A DNA stretch of 49,946 bases from Lutibacter sp. (GCA_030683995.1 JAUXPH010000008.1:1-49946); one strand, 5' to 3'; counted from the first letter of the stretch, positions 34,642-43,628 are shown. Numbers and translations are program-made. Notes: generated by a model not told the origin, from the letters alone.

Positions 34642-37600
34642 ATGATCGATAAAATCATTCGATTTTCCATAAACAATAAATTCATTGTCGGCTTATTTAT
34701 TTTGGTGCTTATTGGTACCGGTATTTATTCGATGATGACCATAAAATTGGGCTCTGTACCCGATATTACCAACAATCAAGTACAAATTATTACGGTGGCC
34801 CCTAATTTGGGGACAGAAGATATAGAGCAATTTGTGACCTATCCAATAGAATTGGCAGTCGCCAATTTACCAAGTGTTATAGAGTTGCGTTCAGTATCTC
34901 GTTTCGGACTTTCAGTGGTAACCATTGTGTTTAAAGACGAAATGGGAACCTACTTGCCCCGGCAATTGGTTCAGGAAAAACTGACCAAAATACAGGAAGA
35001 TATTCCGGCAGGTTTTGGAAAACCATTTATGGCCCCTATCGCAACTGGTTTGGGAGAAATTTACCAATACTCATTGGTACCTATGGATGGATTTGAAACT
35101 AAATATTCTTCAACCGAACTGAGAACAATCCAAGATTGGATTGTAAAACGACAAATGGCATTGGTGCCCGGCGTAGTTGAAATAAATTCTTTTGGCGGTA
35201 ATGTAAAACAATACGAAATTGCCTTAAATCCCAACCTCTTAAACAGTATGGGCATTAGCATCACTGAAGTTTTTGAAGCGCTGGAAAGCAACAATTCAAA
35301 CACAGGCGGGGCATATATTGAAAAAAATCATCAAGCCAACTTTATTCGTGGGGAAGGATTGGCAAGAACTTTAGAGGACATTGAAAATATTGTGGTGGCA
35401 AACAATGAAAACACCCCAATTTTAATCAAAGATGTTGCAGATGCTGTTCGTTTTGGCGCTGCGGTTCGATATGGCGCTTTCACCGAAGACGGTAAGGAAG
35501 CTGTGGGCGGACAAATTTTGATGTTAAAAGGCGAAAATCCCAATGAAGTCATAAAAAATGTGCAAAAACGTATGGCAAGTATTCAAAAATCATTGCCTGA
35601 AGGTCTGGAAATTAGACCTTTTTTAGATCAAAGCGATTTAATTGCGCGCACTACAAGCACAGTTTCAAAAAACTTAATTGAAGGTGCCCTAATTGTTGTG
35701 TTTGTGTTGGTCTTGTTGTTGGGAAGTTTACGCGGAGGTTTACTTACAGCATCCATAATACCGCTTTCCTTATTGTTTGCATTTATTTTAATGAAAGCAA
35801 CTGGCGTTTGGGCAAATTTAATGTCGTTGGGCGCGATAGATTTTGGAATTATAGTGGATGGCGCTGTTATTATAGTCGAAGGAACAGTGCACCACATAGA
35901 AAAACGAATCAAAAAGAATAAAGCCGATTTTACGTCGCAAGAAATGGACGAACTCACCTATAAATCGAGCAGTATGATGATGAATGCCGCATTTTTTGGA
36001 CAGTTAATTATTCTTATCGTTTTTACGCCCATTTTATTTTTAACCGGCGTTGAAGGAAAAATGTTCCGGCCAATGGCATTTACTTTTGGATTTGCCGTGT
36101 TGGGCGCCCTATTGTTATGCCTCACCTACGTTCCTGTTATGGTGTGTTTGTTTTTAAAACCCACCTCGCAAAACAAACGAAATTTGTTTACGAAGTTGGA
36201 AGATGGACTCACAAAAATGAGCGATAAAATGATGAAAGGTATTTTTAAAGGTTATAAACCTTTGATTCAAGGTGCTTTAAAATTCAAAAAAATAGTGCTT
36301 GCCGTTGCACTGCTTCTATTTGTTATTGCAGCTTTTGTGTTCACAAGAATGGGCGGTGAATTTATCCCTAAGTTAGATGAAGGGGATATCGCGATGCAAA
36401 TTATAATGAAACCTGGCAGTTCTTTATCCGAATCCATCAAAATTTCAGAAGAAGTTGAAAATATCATCAATGATAATTTTCCGGAAATTAAAACAGTGGT
36501 GGGGAGAATTGGGGTTTCAGAAATACCGACAGATCCTATGCCGATGGATATTACAGATTCTTTTATCATATTGGAAAAGGATATGACTAAGTGGACTTCA
36601 GCTTCAACCAAAGCCGAGTTAATTGAAAAAATTCAGGAAAAGTTGAAATCTATCGTGGGCGTCAACTTTATATTTTCACAACCGGTTGAATTGCGTTTTA
36701 ATGAGTTACTGACGGGTGTTCGTGAGGATGTTGCCATTAAATTATATGGAAACGATTTGGATGTGCTGGCAATTAAAGCGGAAGAAATGGCTAAAATTAT
36801 TCAAACAGTCGATGGTGCCGCAGATGTGCGTGCTGAAGCTACAGAAGGTTTGCCGCAAATCACGGTAATTTATCAAAAAGATAAATTGGCAAAATATGGA
36901 CTAACCATTGATAAATTAAATCGTTATGTGAGCACTGCTTTTGCAGGGGCAAATGCGGGAATTATTTTTGAAGGGGAAAAACGCTTTGATTTGGTAGTCC
37001 GTTATTCAGATGATTACAGGCAAAATATTGAGGATTTACGTAACCTTTTTGTGGATTTACCAAATGACGGATCACAAATTACGCTGAATGAATTGGCCGA
37101 TATCAGTTACAAACCCGGGCCTATGCAAATTTCACGCGACAATACGTACAGAAGGGTTTCGGTGGGCGTAAATGTTAGGGGGCGCGATGTGGAAACTATG
37201 GTGGAAGAGGTACAGCTGAAATTAGAGCAACAATTAAAATTGCCTGACGGCTATTTTATTGAATATGGAGGTTCTTTTGAAAATTTGCAGCGAGCCAAAG
37301 AACGATTGACCATTGTGGTGCCTATCGCGTTATTTCTGATATTTATATTGCTTTATTTTGCCTTAAACTCCGTAAAACAGGCAACAATGATTTATATGGC
37401 GGTGCCATTGGCAGCCATTGGCGGTATTTTTAGTTTGTTTTTACGTGGTATGCCCTTCAGCATTTCGGCCGGAGTTGGTTTTGTGGTGTTGTTTGGGGTG
37501 GCTGTTTTAAATGGATTGGTATTGGTAAGCAGGTTTAACAGCTTAAAATTAGAAGGAATGACAGATTTAAAAAAACGTATTTTACTGGCAACCGAAGAGC

Positions 37601-39033
37601 GGTTACGCCCCATATTATTAACGGCTGTTGCAGCAATTATGGGATTTTTGCCCATGGCAATTTCGGCATCTGCTGGCGCTGAAGTGCAAAGGCCTTTAGC
37701 CACCGTTGTTATTGGCGGTTTAATTTCATCTACCTTATTAACGCTATTGGTGGTGCCTGTTTTGTATTATTTTGTGGAACGCGGTTCTGAGAAAAGGAAA
37801 ATCGCTAAAACAACTAAGTTGAATCCGTCAATAGCAACAATAATATTGCTGGGATTTATTTCATTTTTCGGCTTAAATTCGGCAATGGCGCAAGAGCAAC
37901 CTCAAAATTTAACCATTGAAAAGGCTGTTGCCATAGCTTTTGAAAACAATCCAACCATTATAGCTGCCAATCTGGAAATTGAAAAACAGGAAAGCTTAAA
38001 AAAATCGACTTTCGATTTAGACAAAACAGCAGTATCTTATAGAAAAGGACAAATAAATGGGTTACAAAACGATTATGAAATTAGCGTTTCCCAAGATTTT
38101 AAATTTCCAACCGTTTATGGCGCAAAAGCAAAATTGCAGTCAGCACAAATTGCTTTAAGTGAGGTTTCATTAACACTTGAAAGAAACAGGTTAGAGCGCG
38201 ATGTGAGAGCAACTTATATGGAGTTGTGGTTTGCAAAAAATAAGTTTTCCTTAATTTCAAACTTAGAGTCAGCGTTTCAGAATTTTGCCGTTATTGCCGA
38301 AAAAAGATTTGAATCCGGTGAAACCAATTTGATTGAGAAAATGTCTGCGGAAGGTAAACAAGCGGAAATAAACCTCTTAAAATCTGAGGTAAGTTTGGAT
38401 GTCGATAACTTAGGAAAGCAATTGCAATTACTGATGAACAGCGAGAATGCCGTTACAATTGCAGATGCTGATTTGGTAAAAATACCCTTTTCAACGATTG
38501 AAAAAAATGACAACATAAGCCCTATTTTAAGGCTTCAAGAACAATTTGTCACTGTTTCCGAAAGGGAACACAAATTAGAAAAGGTGCGGTTTCTGCCCGA
38601 TTTATCTGCCGGTTATTTCAATCAGCAAATTGACGGTGTCAAGAATTTTACCGGTTTTCAAGTGGGCGTAAAAGTTCCTGTGTTCTTTTGGGCGCAAAAA
38701 GGAAAAACACAAGCCGCCAAGAAAAACAGTGAAATTACCCAAATGAATTACGAGCAAACCAAATTGGACATAAGTGCGGTGCTTCAAGCCAACCTTCAAG
38801 ATTTTGAAAAACATAAGGCCTCTTTGGTGTATTATGAAACCAAAGGATTGCAATTGGCCGATAAATTATTTTCATCTGCCAATAAAGCCTATAAGGAAGG
38901 TGAGGTTGATTATGTGGAATACATAAGAACTTTAGAGCAAGCGGTGCAAATTAAAGAAAGCTATTTAAACAGGCTCAATCTATACAACCAAACCGTAAAT
39001 GAAATCAACTATTTAACAGGAAAATACAATTAA
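34642..39033 (+). CDS. cusA: CusA/CzcA-type heavy-metal RND pump fused to a TolC-family channel
   Basis: A 1,463-residue protein. Residues 1-1050 are a full metal-type RND permease with 12 TM segments and the TM4 signature GAIDFGIIVDGAVIIVEGTVHH; the first loop has PDITNNQVQI typical of CusA/CzcA. After TM12 and a short basic stretch comes a second hydrophobic segment (IILLGFISFFGLNSAMA, cleavage-like site A1083/Q1084), then a TolC/OEP domain (about 1090-1463) with the two-repeat coiled pattern. Pump and outer-membrane duct are thus one polypeptide, perhaps cut by signal peptidase I. The adaptor gene follows 91 bases downstream. Cu, Ag, Zn, Co or Cd are possible substrates. Confidence 0.93.
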   Translation: MIDKIIRFSINNKFIVGLFILVLIGTGIYSMMTIKLGSVPDITNNQVQIITVAPNLGTEDIEQFVTYPIELAVANLPSVIELRSVSRFGLSVVTIVFKDEMGTYLPRQLVQEKLTKIQEDIPAGFGKPFMAPIATGLGEIYQYSLVPMDGFETKYSSTELRTIQDWIVKRQMALVPGVVEINSFGGNVKQYEIALNPNLLNSMGISITEVFEALESNNSNTGGAYIEKNHQANFIRGEGLARTLEDIENIVVANNENTPILIKDVADAVRFGAAVRYGAFTEDGKEAVGGQILMLKGENPNEVIKNVQKRMASIQKSLPEGLEIRPFLDQSDLIARTTSTVSKNLIEGALIVVFVLVLLLGSLRGGLLTASIIPLSLLFAFILMKATGVWANLMSLGAIDFGIIVDGAVIIVEGTVHHIEKRIKKNKADFTSQEMDELTYKSSSMMMNAAFFGQLIILIVFTPILFLTGVEGKMFRPMAFTFGFAVLGALLLCLTYVPVMVCLFLKPTSQNKRNLFTKLEDGLTKMSDKMMKGIFKGYKPLIQGALKFKKIVLAVALLLFVIAAFVFTRMGGEFIPKLDEGDIAMQIIMKPGSSLSESIKISEEVENIINDNFPEIKTVVGRIGVSEIPTDPMPMDITDSFIILEKDMTKWTSASTKAELIEKIQEKLKSIVGVNFIFSQPVELRFNELLTGVREDVAIKLYGNDLDVLAIKAEEMAKIIQTVDGAADVRAEATEGLPQITVIYQKDKLAKYGLTIDKLNRYVSTAFAGANAGIIFEGEKRFDLVVRYSDDYRQNIEDLRNLFVDLPNDGSQITLNELADISYKPGPMQISRDNTYRRVSVGVNVRGRDVETMVEEVQLKLEQQLKLPDGYFIEYGGSFENLQRAKERLTIVVPIALFLIFILLYFALNSVKQATMIYMAVPLAAIGGIFSLFLRGMPFSISAGVGFVVLFGVAVLNGLVLVSRFNSLKLEGMTDLKKRILLATEERLRPILLTAVAAIMGFLPMAISASAGAEVQRPLATVVIGGLISSTLLTLLVVPVLYYFVERGSEKRKIAKTTKLNPSIATIILLGFISFFGLNSAMAQEQPQNLTIEKAVAIAFENNPTIIAANLEIEKQESLKKSTFDLDKTAVSYRKGQINGLQNDYEISVSQDFKFPTVYGAKAKLQSAQIALSEVSLTLERNRLERDVRATYMELWFAKNKFSLISNLESAFQNFAVIAEKRFESGETNLIEKMSAEGKQAEINLLKSEVSLDVDNLGKQLQLLMNSENAVTIADADLVKIPFSTIEKNDNISPILRLQEQFVTVSEREHKLEKVRFLPDLSAGYFNQQIDGVKNFTGFQVGVKVPVFFWAQKGKTQAAKKNSEITQMNYEQTKLDISAVLQANLQDFEKHKASLVYYETKGLQLADKLFSSANKAYKEGEVDYVEYIRTLEQAVQIKESYLNRLNLYNQTVNEINYLTGKYN

Positions 39034-39124
39034 AAGATGACACGAGCCATAATAAATTTTGATATACAAAGAAATGATTAATGGCGAACTGCATCTGTAC
39101 CAATAAAAAATAAATAATAAACAG

Positions 39125-40309
39125 ATGAAAAATATATTAAAAATAAGCGCCATTTCACTATTTCTTATTGTTTTGGGGAGCTGCCAAAGCAAAACAGCGC
39201 CACAAGACGAGAATAATGAGGCGATTAACACACAGCAAGAGGAAAGCACTAATTTAGTTGTTTTACAGCAAAAGCAATTGGAGGTCATGAACATAGCATT
39301 GGGCACTGCCAAACAAATAAATTTAGGTGATGCGTTAAAAGTAAACGGACAACTGGAATTGCCGCCTCAAAACAGGGCAAGCGTCAGCGCCATCATTGGA
39401 GGCCGTGTGCAAAGTATTGCTGTAATTGAAGGAGATTATGTAAAAAAAGGGCAAGTTCTTGCGCAGCTAAATAACCCTGAATTTATAACAATGCAGCGGG
39501 AATATCTTCTGGCAAAAAGCAATATTTCATTTTTGGAGCAAGATTATCAACGCAAAATGGCCCTTTTAAAAGACGGCATCACTTCCGCAAAATCATTTCA
39601 ACAAGCGGAAGCCGCGTATAATGACGGAAAATCGGCATTGAATGCCGCTAAATCAATGTTGCAGTTAATGGATATCAATGTTTCAGGTTTAGAAAACGGG
39701 AAAATAATTTCTTCAGTTCCTGTGGTTTCTCCCATAAATGGCGTTGTTCAAACCATTGAAATCAATATTGGAAAATTTGTTGCCTCAGAACAAAAAATGT
39801 TCGAAATTATTAACAATGAATTTTTACATTTAGGGCTTAAAGTATTTGAAAAAGACATTGATAAAGTCAAAATTGGACAAAAAATCACTTTTTCATTGAC
39901 AACAAGACCCGACAAAATTTATGAAGCGGAAATATTTGCCTTAGGCAAAGCTTTCGATATGAATACCAGGGCGGTGCTGGTTCATGCTAAAATAAATGGT
40001 ACGCACGATGGCTTGTTAACCGGAATGTTTGTTGAAGCAAGAATTGTAACCTCCAGTAAAGAAGTGCTTGCGTTGCCAAATGAAGCTTTTATCAATGAAA
40101 AAGGACTGGATTATGTTTTTGTCCAACGGAACAAAACCGGCGACAACATTGAATTTGAAAAAGTACAGGTAAATAAAGGTGTTTCTGACTTGAGTTTCAC
40201 AGAAGTGTTTTTCATCAATGCCTTGCCGAAAGAGGCGGTAATTGTCACAAAAGGCGGCTATTACTTAAATGCCGAAATGCAAAAAAGTGAGTTTGGCGAT
40301 GAAGATTAA
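39125..40309 (+). CDS. CusB/CzcB-type periplasmic adaptor lipoprotein
   Basis: A 394-residue protein with a lipoprotein signal (LFLIVLGSC lipobox, then QSKTAPQ). The barrel-lipoyl-hairpin order is clear: GRVQSIAVIEGDYVKKGQVLAQL is the first lipoyl half, residues 120-190 are a coiled hairpin, and SPINGVVQTIEINIGKFV is the second half. The C-terminal domains end KGGYYLNAEMQKS, as in heavy-metal adaptors. It bridges the pump and the outer membrane. PII and Fur genes follow at short spacing, making one operon. Confidence 0.92.
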   Translation: MKNILKISAISLFLIVLGSCQSKTAPQDENNEAINTQQEESTNLVVLQQKQLEVMNIALGTAKQINLGDALKVNGQLELPPQNRASVSAIIGGRVQSIAVIEGDYVKKGQVLAQLNNPEFITMQREYLLAKSNISFLEQDYQRKMALLKDGITSAKSFQQAEAAYNDGKSALNAAKSMLQLMDINVSGLENGKIISSVPVVSPINGVVQTIEINIGKFVASEQKMFEIINNEFLHLGLKVFEKDIDKVKIGQKITFSLTTRPDKIYEAEIFALGKAFDMNTRAVLVHAKINGTHDGLLTGMFVEARIVTSSKEVLALPNEAFINEKGLDYVFVQRNKTGDNIEFEKVQVNKGVSDLSFTEVFFINALPKEAVIVTKGGYYLNAEMQKSEFGDED

Positions 40310-40335
40310 ATTAAATCAACACAAAATTAAAACAG

Positions 40336-40674
40336 ATGAAAGAAATTAAAGCATTCATAAAACCCAATAAACTAGAAAACGTAATAGAAGCACTTAAAGA
40401 AAATGGCTTTGAAAGCGTAACCTTGTCAGAATGTGAAGGTACGGGAACTTATAAACGCGAAGATTCATTCCCTTCATTAAAATTTCACTTTGCGGACAGC
40501 AAAATGATTAAAGTGGAATTGGTTTGCCAAAATGAAGAAGCGGAAAAAGCCGTGGCGATTATTTGTAAAAATGGTGCCACGCCCTATCCTGCCGATGGGA
40601 TAGTTTATGTGGCGGACATTAATGACGCGTACAGAATTAAAACAGGAAAGTCCATAAAAAGATTTAATAAATAG
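40336..40674 (+). CDS. PII-family signalling protein linked to metal efflux
   Basis: A 112-residue PII protein: MKEIKAFIKPNKLENVIEALKENGF is the standard first strand and helix, and IVYVADINDAYRIKTGKS matches the C-terminal signature with Arg and Thr that hold ATP. The T-loop region (GTGTYKREDSFPSLKFHFADSK) lacks the usual uridylylation Tyr context. No glnA, amtB or glnD is near. PII proteins beside CusABC genes form a separate group noted in the literature (PII-NG, from memory). A role in sensing metal or pump state is inference. It sits 26 bases after the adaptor and 3 bases before the Fur gene. Confidence 0.9.
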   Translation: MKEIKAFIKPNKLENVIEALKENGFESVTLSECEGTGTYKREDSFPSLKFHFADSKMIKVELVCQNEEAEKAVAIICKNGATPYPADGIVYVADINDAYRIKTGKSIKRFNK

Positions 40675-40677
40675 GCA

Positions 40678-41094
40678 ATGCAAAATTTGGAAAAAATATT
40701 GGAGCATAATCATATAAAACCGACAGCAATGCGACTGTTGGTTTTACAATTTTTGCTAAATAAAAAAGTGGCAATCAGCTTAACCGATGTGGAAAATCAT
40801 TTCGACCAATCGGACAGAACCACGTTATACCGCACCTTAAATACCTTTGTTGAAAAGGGTATCTCGCACAAAATAGACGACGGCACGGGAATTACCAAAT
40901 ACGCTTTGTGCGAAGAAAATTGCCATTGCGAAATAGATACCGATTTGCACTTGCATTTTCATTGTACAAAATGTAATGAAACAGTGTGTATCACAGAATA
41001 TAAAATTCCGCCAATACATTTGCCAAAAGATTATATTGCCGAAAATGTAAATTTGGTGGTAAAAGGAATTTGTGAAAAATGCAATAACAAATAA
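40678..41094 (+). CDS. Fur-family transcriptional regulator
   Basis: A 138-residue Fur/Zur/PerR-type repressor. The winged helix covers about 1-80 (TAMRLLVLQFLL, then RTTLYRTLNTFVEKGI as the recognition helix region). The dimer domain has H91-x-H93-x-H95-C96-T-K-C99 with C132-E-K-C135 for the structural zinc, and further His and Cys (C78, C82, C84) that could bind metal. Which metal it senses cannot be told. It is last in the cusA operon, 52 bases before the P1B-ATPase gene, and matching dyads precede both transcription units. Confidence 0.92.
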   Translation: MQNLEKILEHNHIKPTAMRLLVLQFLLNKKVAISLTDVENHFDQSDRTTLYRTLNTFVEKGISHKIDDGTGITKYALCEENCHCEIDTDLHLHFHCTKCNETVCITEYKIPPIHLPKDYIAENVNLVVKGICEKCNNK

Positions 41095-41112
41095 TGCACT
41101 TCCGTTGCATAG
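41093..41112. promoter_or_regulatory. Probable Fur-family operator, site 2
   Basis: AATGCACTTCCGTTGCATAG carries the ATGCA...TGCAT dyad and agrees with site 1 at 13 of 20 positions without gaps. It ends just before the TATTTTTG box of the P1B-ATPase gene and overlaps the fur stop codon. Confidence 0.6.
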
Positions 41113-41122
41113 GGTTTTAGGC

Positions 41123-41130
41123 TATTTTTG
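41123..41130 (+). promoter_or_regulatory. Bacteroidota -7 box TATTTTTG for the P1B-ATPase gene
   Basis: It matches TAnnTTTG and lies 16 bases before the ATG. A TTG at 41105, inside the operator, is 15 bases upstream, shorter than ideal. Confidence 0.55.
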
Positions 41131-41146
41131 AAACAAATTTAATATT

Positions 41147-43096
41147 ATGAGTGAAGAATCTAAATGCGAAGATGGTGCCTGTGCCATAGATTATACAAAA
41201 GACAATCCAAAATCAACAAAAACAACTGTTTTTAATAAAAGCTACCTAACTCCAGTAATTTGTTTCTTTTTATTGATGGTGGGAATCGTTTTTGATTTTT
41301 ATGAAATTCCATTTTTTAAAGCCCCGATTCCAATAATTTGGTTTGGCATTATTTACATCCTAATTGGCGGCCCGGTACTCCTAAAAGCTGCAAAATTAAT
41401 GATCAAAGGCGCTATTTATAACGAGTTTGTTTTAATGTCTGTTGCAACCATTGGCGCATTTTTAATTGGCTCTTATGAAGAAGGCGTTGCGGTTATGCTG
41501 TTTTATGTTGTTGGGGAATTATTTCAGGACGCGGCTGTAAACAAAGCCAAACGGTCTATTGAAGCCTTATTAAAAGTACAGGTTGAAGAAGTTATTGTGT
41601 TGGAGAATGATAATGCTACCGTAAAACATCCAAGAGAGGTTGAGGTCGGACAAATAATTCAAACCAAGCCAGGGGAAAAAATCGCATTGGATGGCGAATT
41701 AATTTCAAACGATGCTGTTTTAAATACAGCCGCTTTAACGGGTGAATCCACGCCAGACACTAAAATAAAAGGTGATAAAGTGCTGGCAGGAATGATAAAT
41801 CTCACTAAAGTGATAGAGATAAGAGTTACCAGTAAATTTGAAGATACAAAACTCTCAAAAATATTAAAATTTGTCCAGGAAGCCGTTGGCAGAAAAGCAA
41901 AAACGCAATTATTAGTGAGCCGATTGGCAAAAATATACACGCCTATTGTATTTTGGTTGGCAATTGGATTGGTTGTAATCCCCTATTTCTTTCTTGGCGA
42001 TGCTTATGTATTTCAAATGTGGTTTCAACGTGCCTTAATCTTTTTGGTGATCTCTTGTCCGTGCGCCTTGGTAATTTCAATCCCATTGGGTTATTTTGGG
42101 GGAATTGGCGCGGCCTCACACAATGGCATCTTGTTCAAAGGCTCCAATTTTATCGATTTAATGACCAAAGTAGATACTGTTGTCATGGATAAAACAGGAA
42201 CATTGACCAAAGGTGTTTTTGAAGTGCAAGAAATAGTTGCCCTAAATTTTGAAAAAGAATTATTGCTAGAATTAACAGCCGTTTTGGAAGCAAATTCCAC
42301 CCATCCTATTGCAGAAGCCATTGTAAAACATGCGAAAATTAATAAAACAGCCTTTAAAGCAACCAATGTTGAAGAGATTGCCGGCTACGGATTGAAAGGG
42401 CAAATTGGGGAGTATGAAGTTTTGGCCGGAAACACAAAACTGTTGGAAAAATTTAATGTTCCGTATGATGAAAAACTAAATTCAAGTACCGAAACCATTG
42501 TGGTTATTGCCATAAATAAAATATTTACAGGCTATATCACTATTGCAGATACGCTCAAAAATGACGCTAAAAAGGCAATTATGGCATTGCATAACATTAA
42601 AAATATAACCAAAGTTGTGATGCTTTCAGGCGATAAGCAAGCAGTAGTCGATAAAATTGCGAAACAGTTAGGAATTGATGAAGCAATCGGTGAATTGTTG
42701 CCGGAAGATAAAATAAAAGAAGTCGAAAAATTAAAAGCGGCAGGAAGAACCGTTGCTTTTGTTGGTGACGGAATAAATGACGCCCCTGTTATCACAATTG
42801 CCGATGTCGGCATGGCAATGGGCGGATTGGGCAGTGATGCGGCCATTGAAACTGCCGATGTCGTGATTCAAACAGACCAGCCTTCTAAAATTGCGACAGC
42901 CATTAAAATAAGCAATTCGACCACTAAAATAATATGGCAGAATATTGCATTGGCCTTGGGCGTAAAAATACTGGTGTTAATTTTAGGCGCTTTTGGGATG
43001 GCAACTTTATGGGAAGCCGTAATTGCCGATGTTGGTGTCGCTTTATTGGCTATTTTAAATGCTGTTCGCATTCAAAGAATGGAGTGGAAATCTTAG
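41147..43096 (+). CDS. P1B-type heavy-metal ATPase (ZntA/CadA-like)
   Basis: A 649-residue metal exporter. No full HMA domain is present at the N-terminus; there is only C-x4-C (KCEDGAC) in residues 7-12. TGES of the actuator domain is near 198, the metal-binding C304-P-C306 is in the SCPCAL helix, the phosphorylated D348 is in DKTGTLT, the SSTHP-type His-Pro nucleotide motif is present, and GDGINDAP starts at 540. A conserved Asp in the last helices (VIADVGVALLAILN) fits the P1B-2 group that exports Zn, Cd or Pb. Length and motif order are normal apart from the short N-terminus. Confidence 0.95.
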   Translation: MSEESKCEDGACAIDYTKDNPKSTKTTVFNKSYLTPVICFFLLMVGIVFDFYEIPFFKAPIPIIWFGIIYILIGGPVLLKAAKLMIKGAIYNEFVLMSVATIGAFLIGSYEEGVAVMLFYVVGELFQDAAVNKAKRSIEALLKVQVEEVIVLENDNATVKHPREVEVGQIIQTKPGEKIALDGELISNDAVLNTAALTGESTPDTKIKGDKVLAGMINLTKVIEIRVTSKFEDTKLSKILKFVQEAVGRKAKTQLLVSRLAKIYTPIVFWLAIGLVVIPYFFLGDAYVFQMWFQRALIFLVISCPCALVISIPLGYFGGIGAASHNGILFKGSNFIDLMTKVDTVVMDKTGTLTKGVFEVQEIVALNFEKELLLELTAVLEANSTHPIAEAIVKHAKINKTAFKATNVEEIAGYGLKGQIGEYEVLAGNTKLLEKFNVPYDEKLNSSTETIVVIAINKIFTGYITIADTLKNDAKKAIMALHNIKNITKVVMLSGDKQAVVDKIAKQLGIDEAIGELLPEDKIKEVEKLKAAGRTVAFVGDGINDAPVITIADVGMAMGGLGSDAAIETADVVIQTDQPSKIATAIKISNSTTKIIWQNIALALGVKILVLILGAFGMATLWEAVIADVGVALLAILNAVRIQRMEWKS

Positions 43097-43128
43097 GTTA
43101 TCAGCTATATATTTAGGTAATTCAATGA

Positions 43129-43242
43129 TGGGTGAATACATTTACTGAAAATGTTTTAATACAAGCTTCCATCATAAAATGGTGTTTATCGAAAGTAATT
43201 TTTAGAAAAATTGGAGGTAAAAGATTGGTTTTAATTTTGTAA
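43129..43242 (+). pseudogene. Decayed remnant of a second DUF2892 gene
   Basis: In one frame this stretch reads WVNTFTENVL, then IIKWCLSKVIFRKIGGK. It lines up with the end of the intact DUF2892 gene at 33837 (WFTAFVGANLL, then FTKWCLMEVILEKLGVK). There is no start codon and a stop lies directly upstream. DNA identity is also visible: TGGTGTTTA and TTTTAGAAAAATTGG occur in both. The tail now carries the promoter of the next gene. Confidence 0.7.
43211..43239 (+). promoter_or_regulatory. Full Bacteroidota promoter (TTG - 18 bases - TAATTTTG)
   Basis: TTG at 43211-43213 and TAATTTTG at 43232-43239 have an 18-base spacer. A second, adjacent TAATTTTG lies at 43240-43247. It should drive the His-rich small protein and the TonB-dependent receptor. 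A TTTGTAATTTTGCAAA half-dyad overlaps the boxes. Confidence 0.6.
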
Positions 43243-43300
43243 TTTTGCAAACTAAAATTCACTTAAAATTAAACAACTTTTAAAAAATATAATTTCTATT

Positions 43301-43591
43301 GTGTTGATTACAACTGTATTGCTTCCCTTTGCAGTACAGTTTGATCATTCATTTGAAAAGCATCAACATTCAGTTTGTAAAGCTCAAAATATCATACATT
43401 TTGATGCCCATGAAATTGACTGTTCAGTTTTTCATTTTAGGATAAATACCCTTAAAATTGATTTTTCTACTGAAGCTCATTTTGCTAAAAATGAACTAAA
43501 TGAAGAAAAAATAGTTACTGCGGAATCGCAAACTGCTTCTGCAAAATTTCACTACAAATCCTCCAGAGCACCTCCATTTTTATTGATATAG
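43301..43591 (+). CDS. Small His/Cys-containing protein before the TonB receptor, start uncertain
   Basis: A 96-residue frame from a GTG. Its first residues are hydrophobic (LITTVLLPFAVQF), followed by DHSFEKHQHSVC and FDAHEIDCSVFHF, a run of His and Cys able to bind metal. In-frame codons upstream (QLLKNIISI before the GTG) look like the true signal sequence but no ATG, GTG or TTG precedes them, so an unusual start codon (for example ATT at 43268) or leaderless initiation is possible. I do not recognise a named family. It lies 37 bases before the receptor gene, suggesting a shared metal-uptake role. Confidence 0.65.
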   Translation: MLITTVLLPFAVQFDHSFEKHQHSVCKAQNIIHFDAHEIDCSVFHFRINTLKIDFSTEAHFAKNELNEEKIVTAESQTASAKFHYKSSRAPPFLLI

Positions 43592-43628
43592 AAAAGAATT
43601 ACAATTTTTATCAATAAAAAAACAAAAA

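Noticed and set aside
36700-37800. Whether the CusA part might end in a frameshift before the TolC part
   Set aside because: The frame is continuous through TM12, the hydrophobic junction and the TolC domain with no stop, so a true fusion is the simplest reading.
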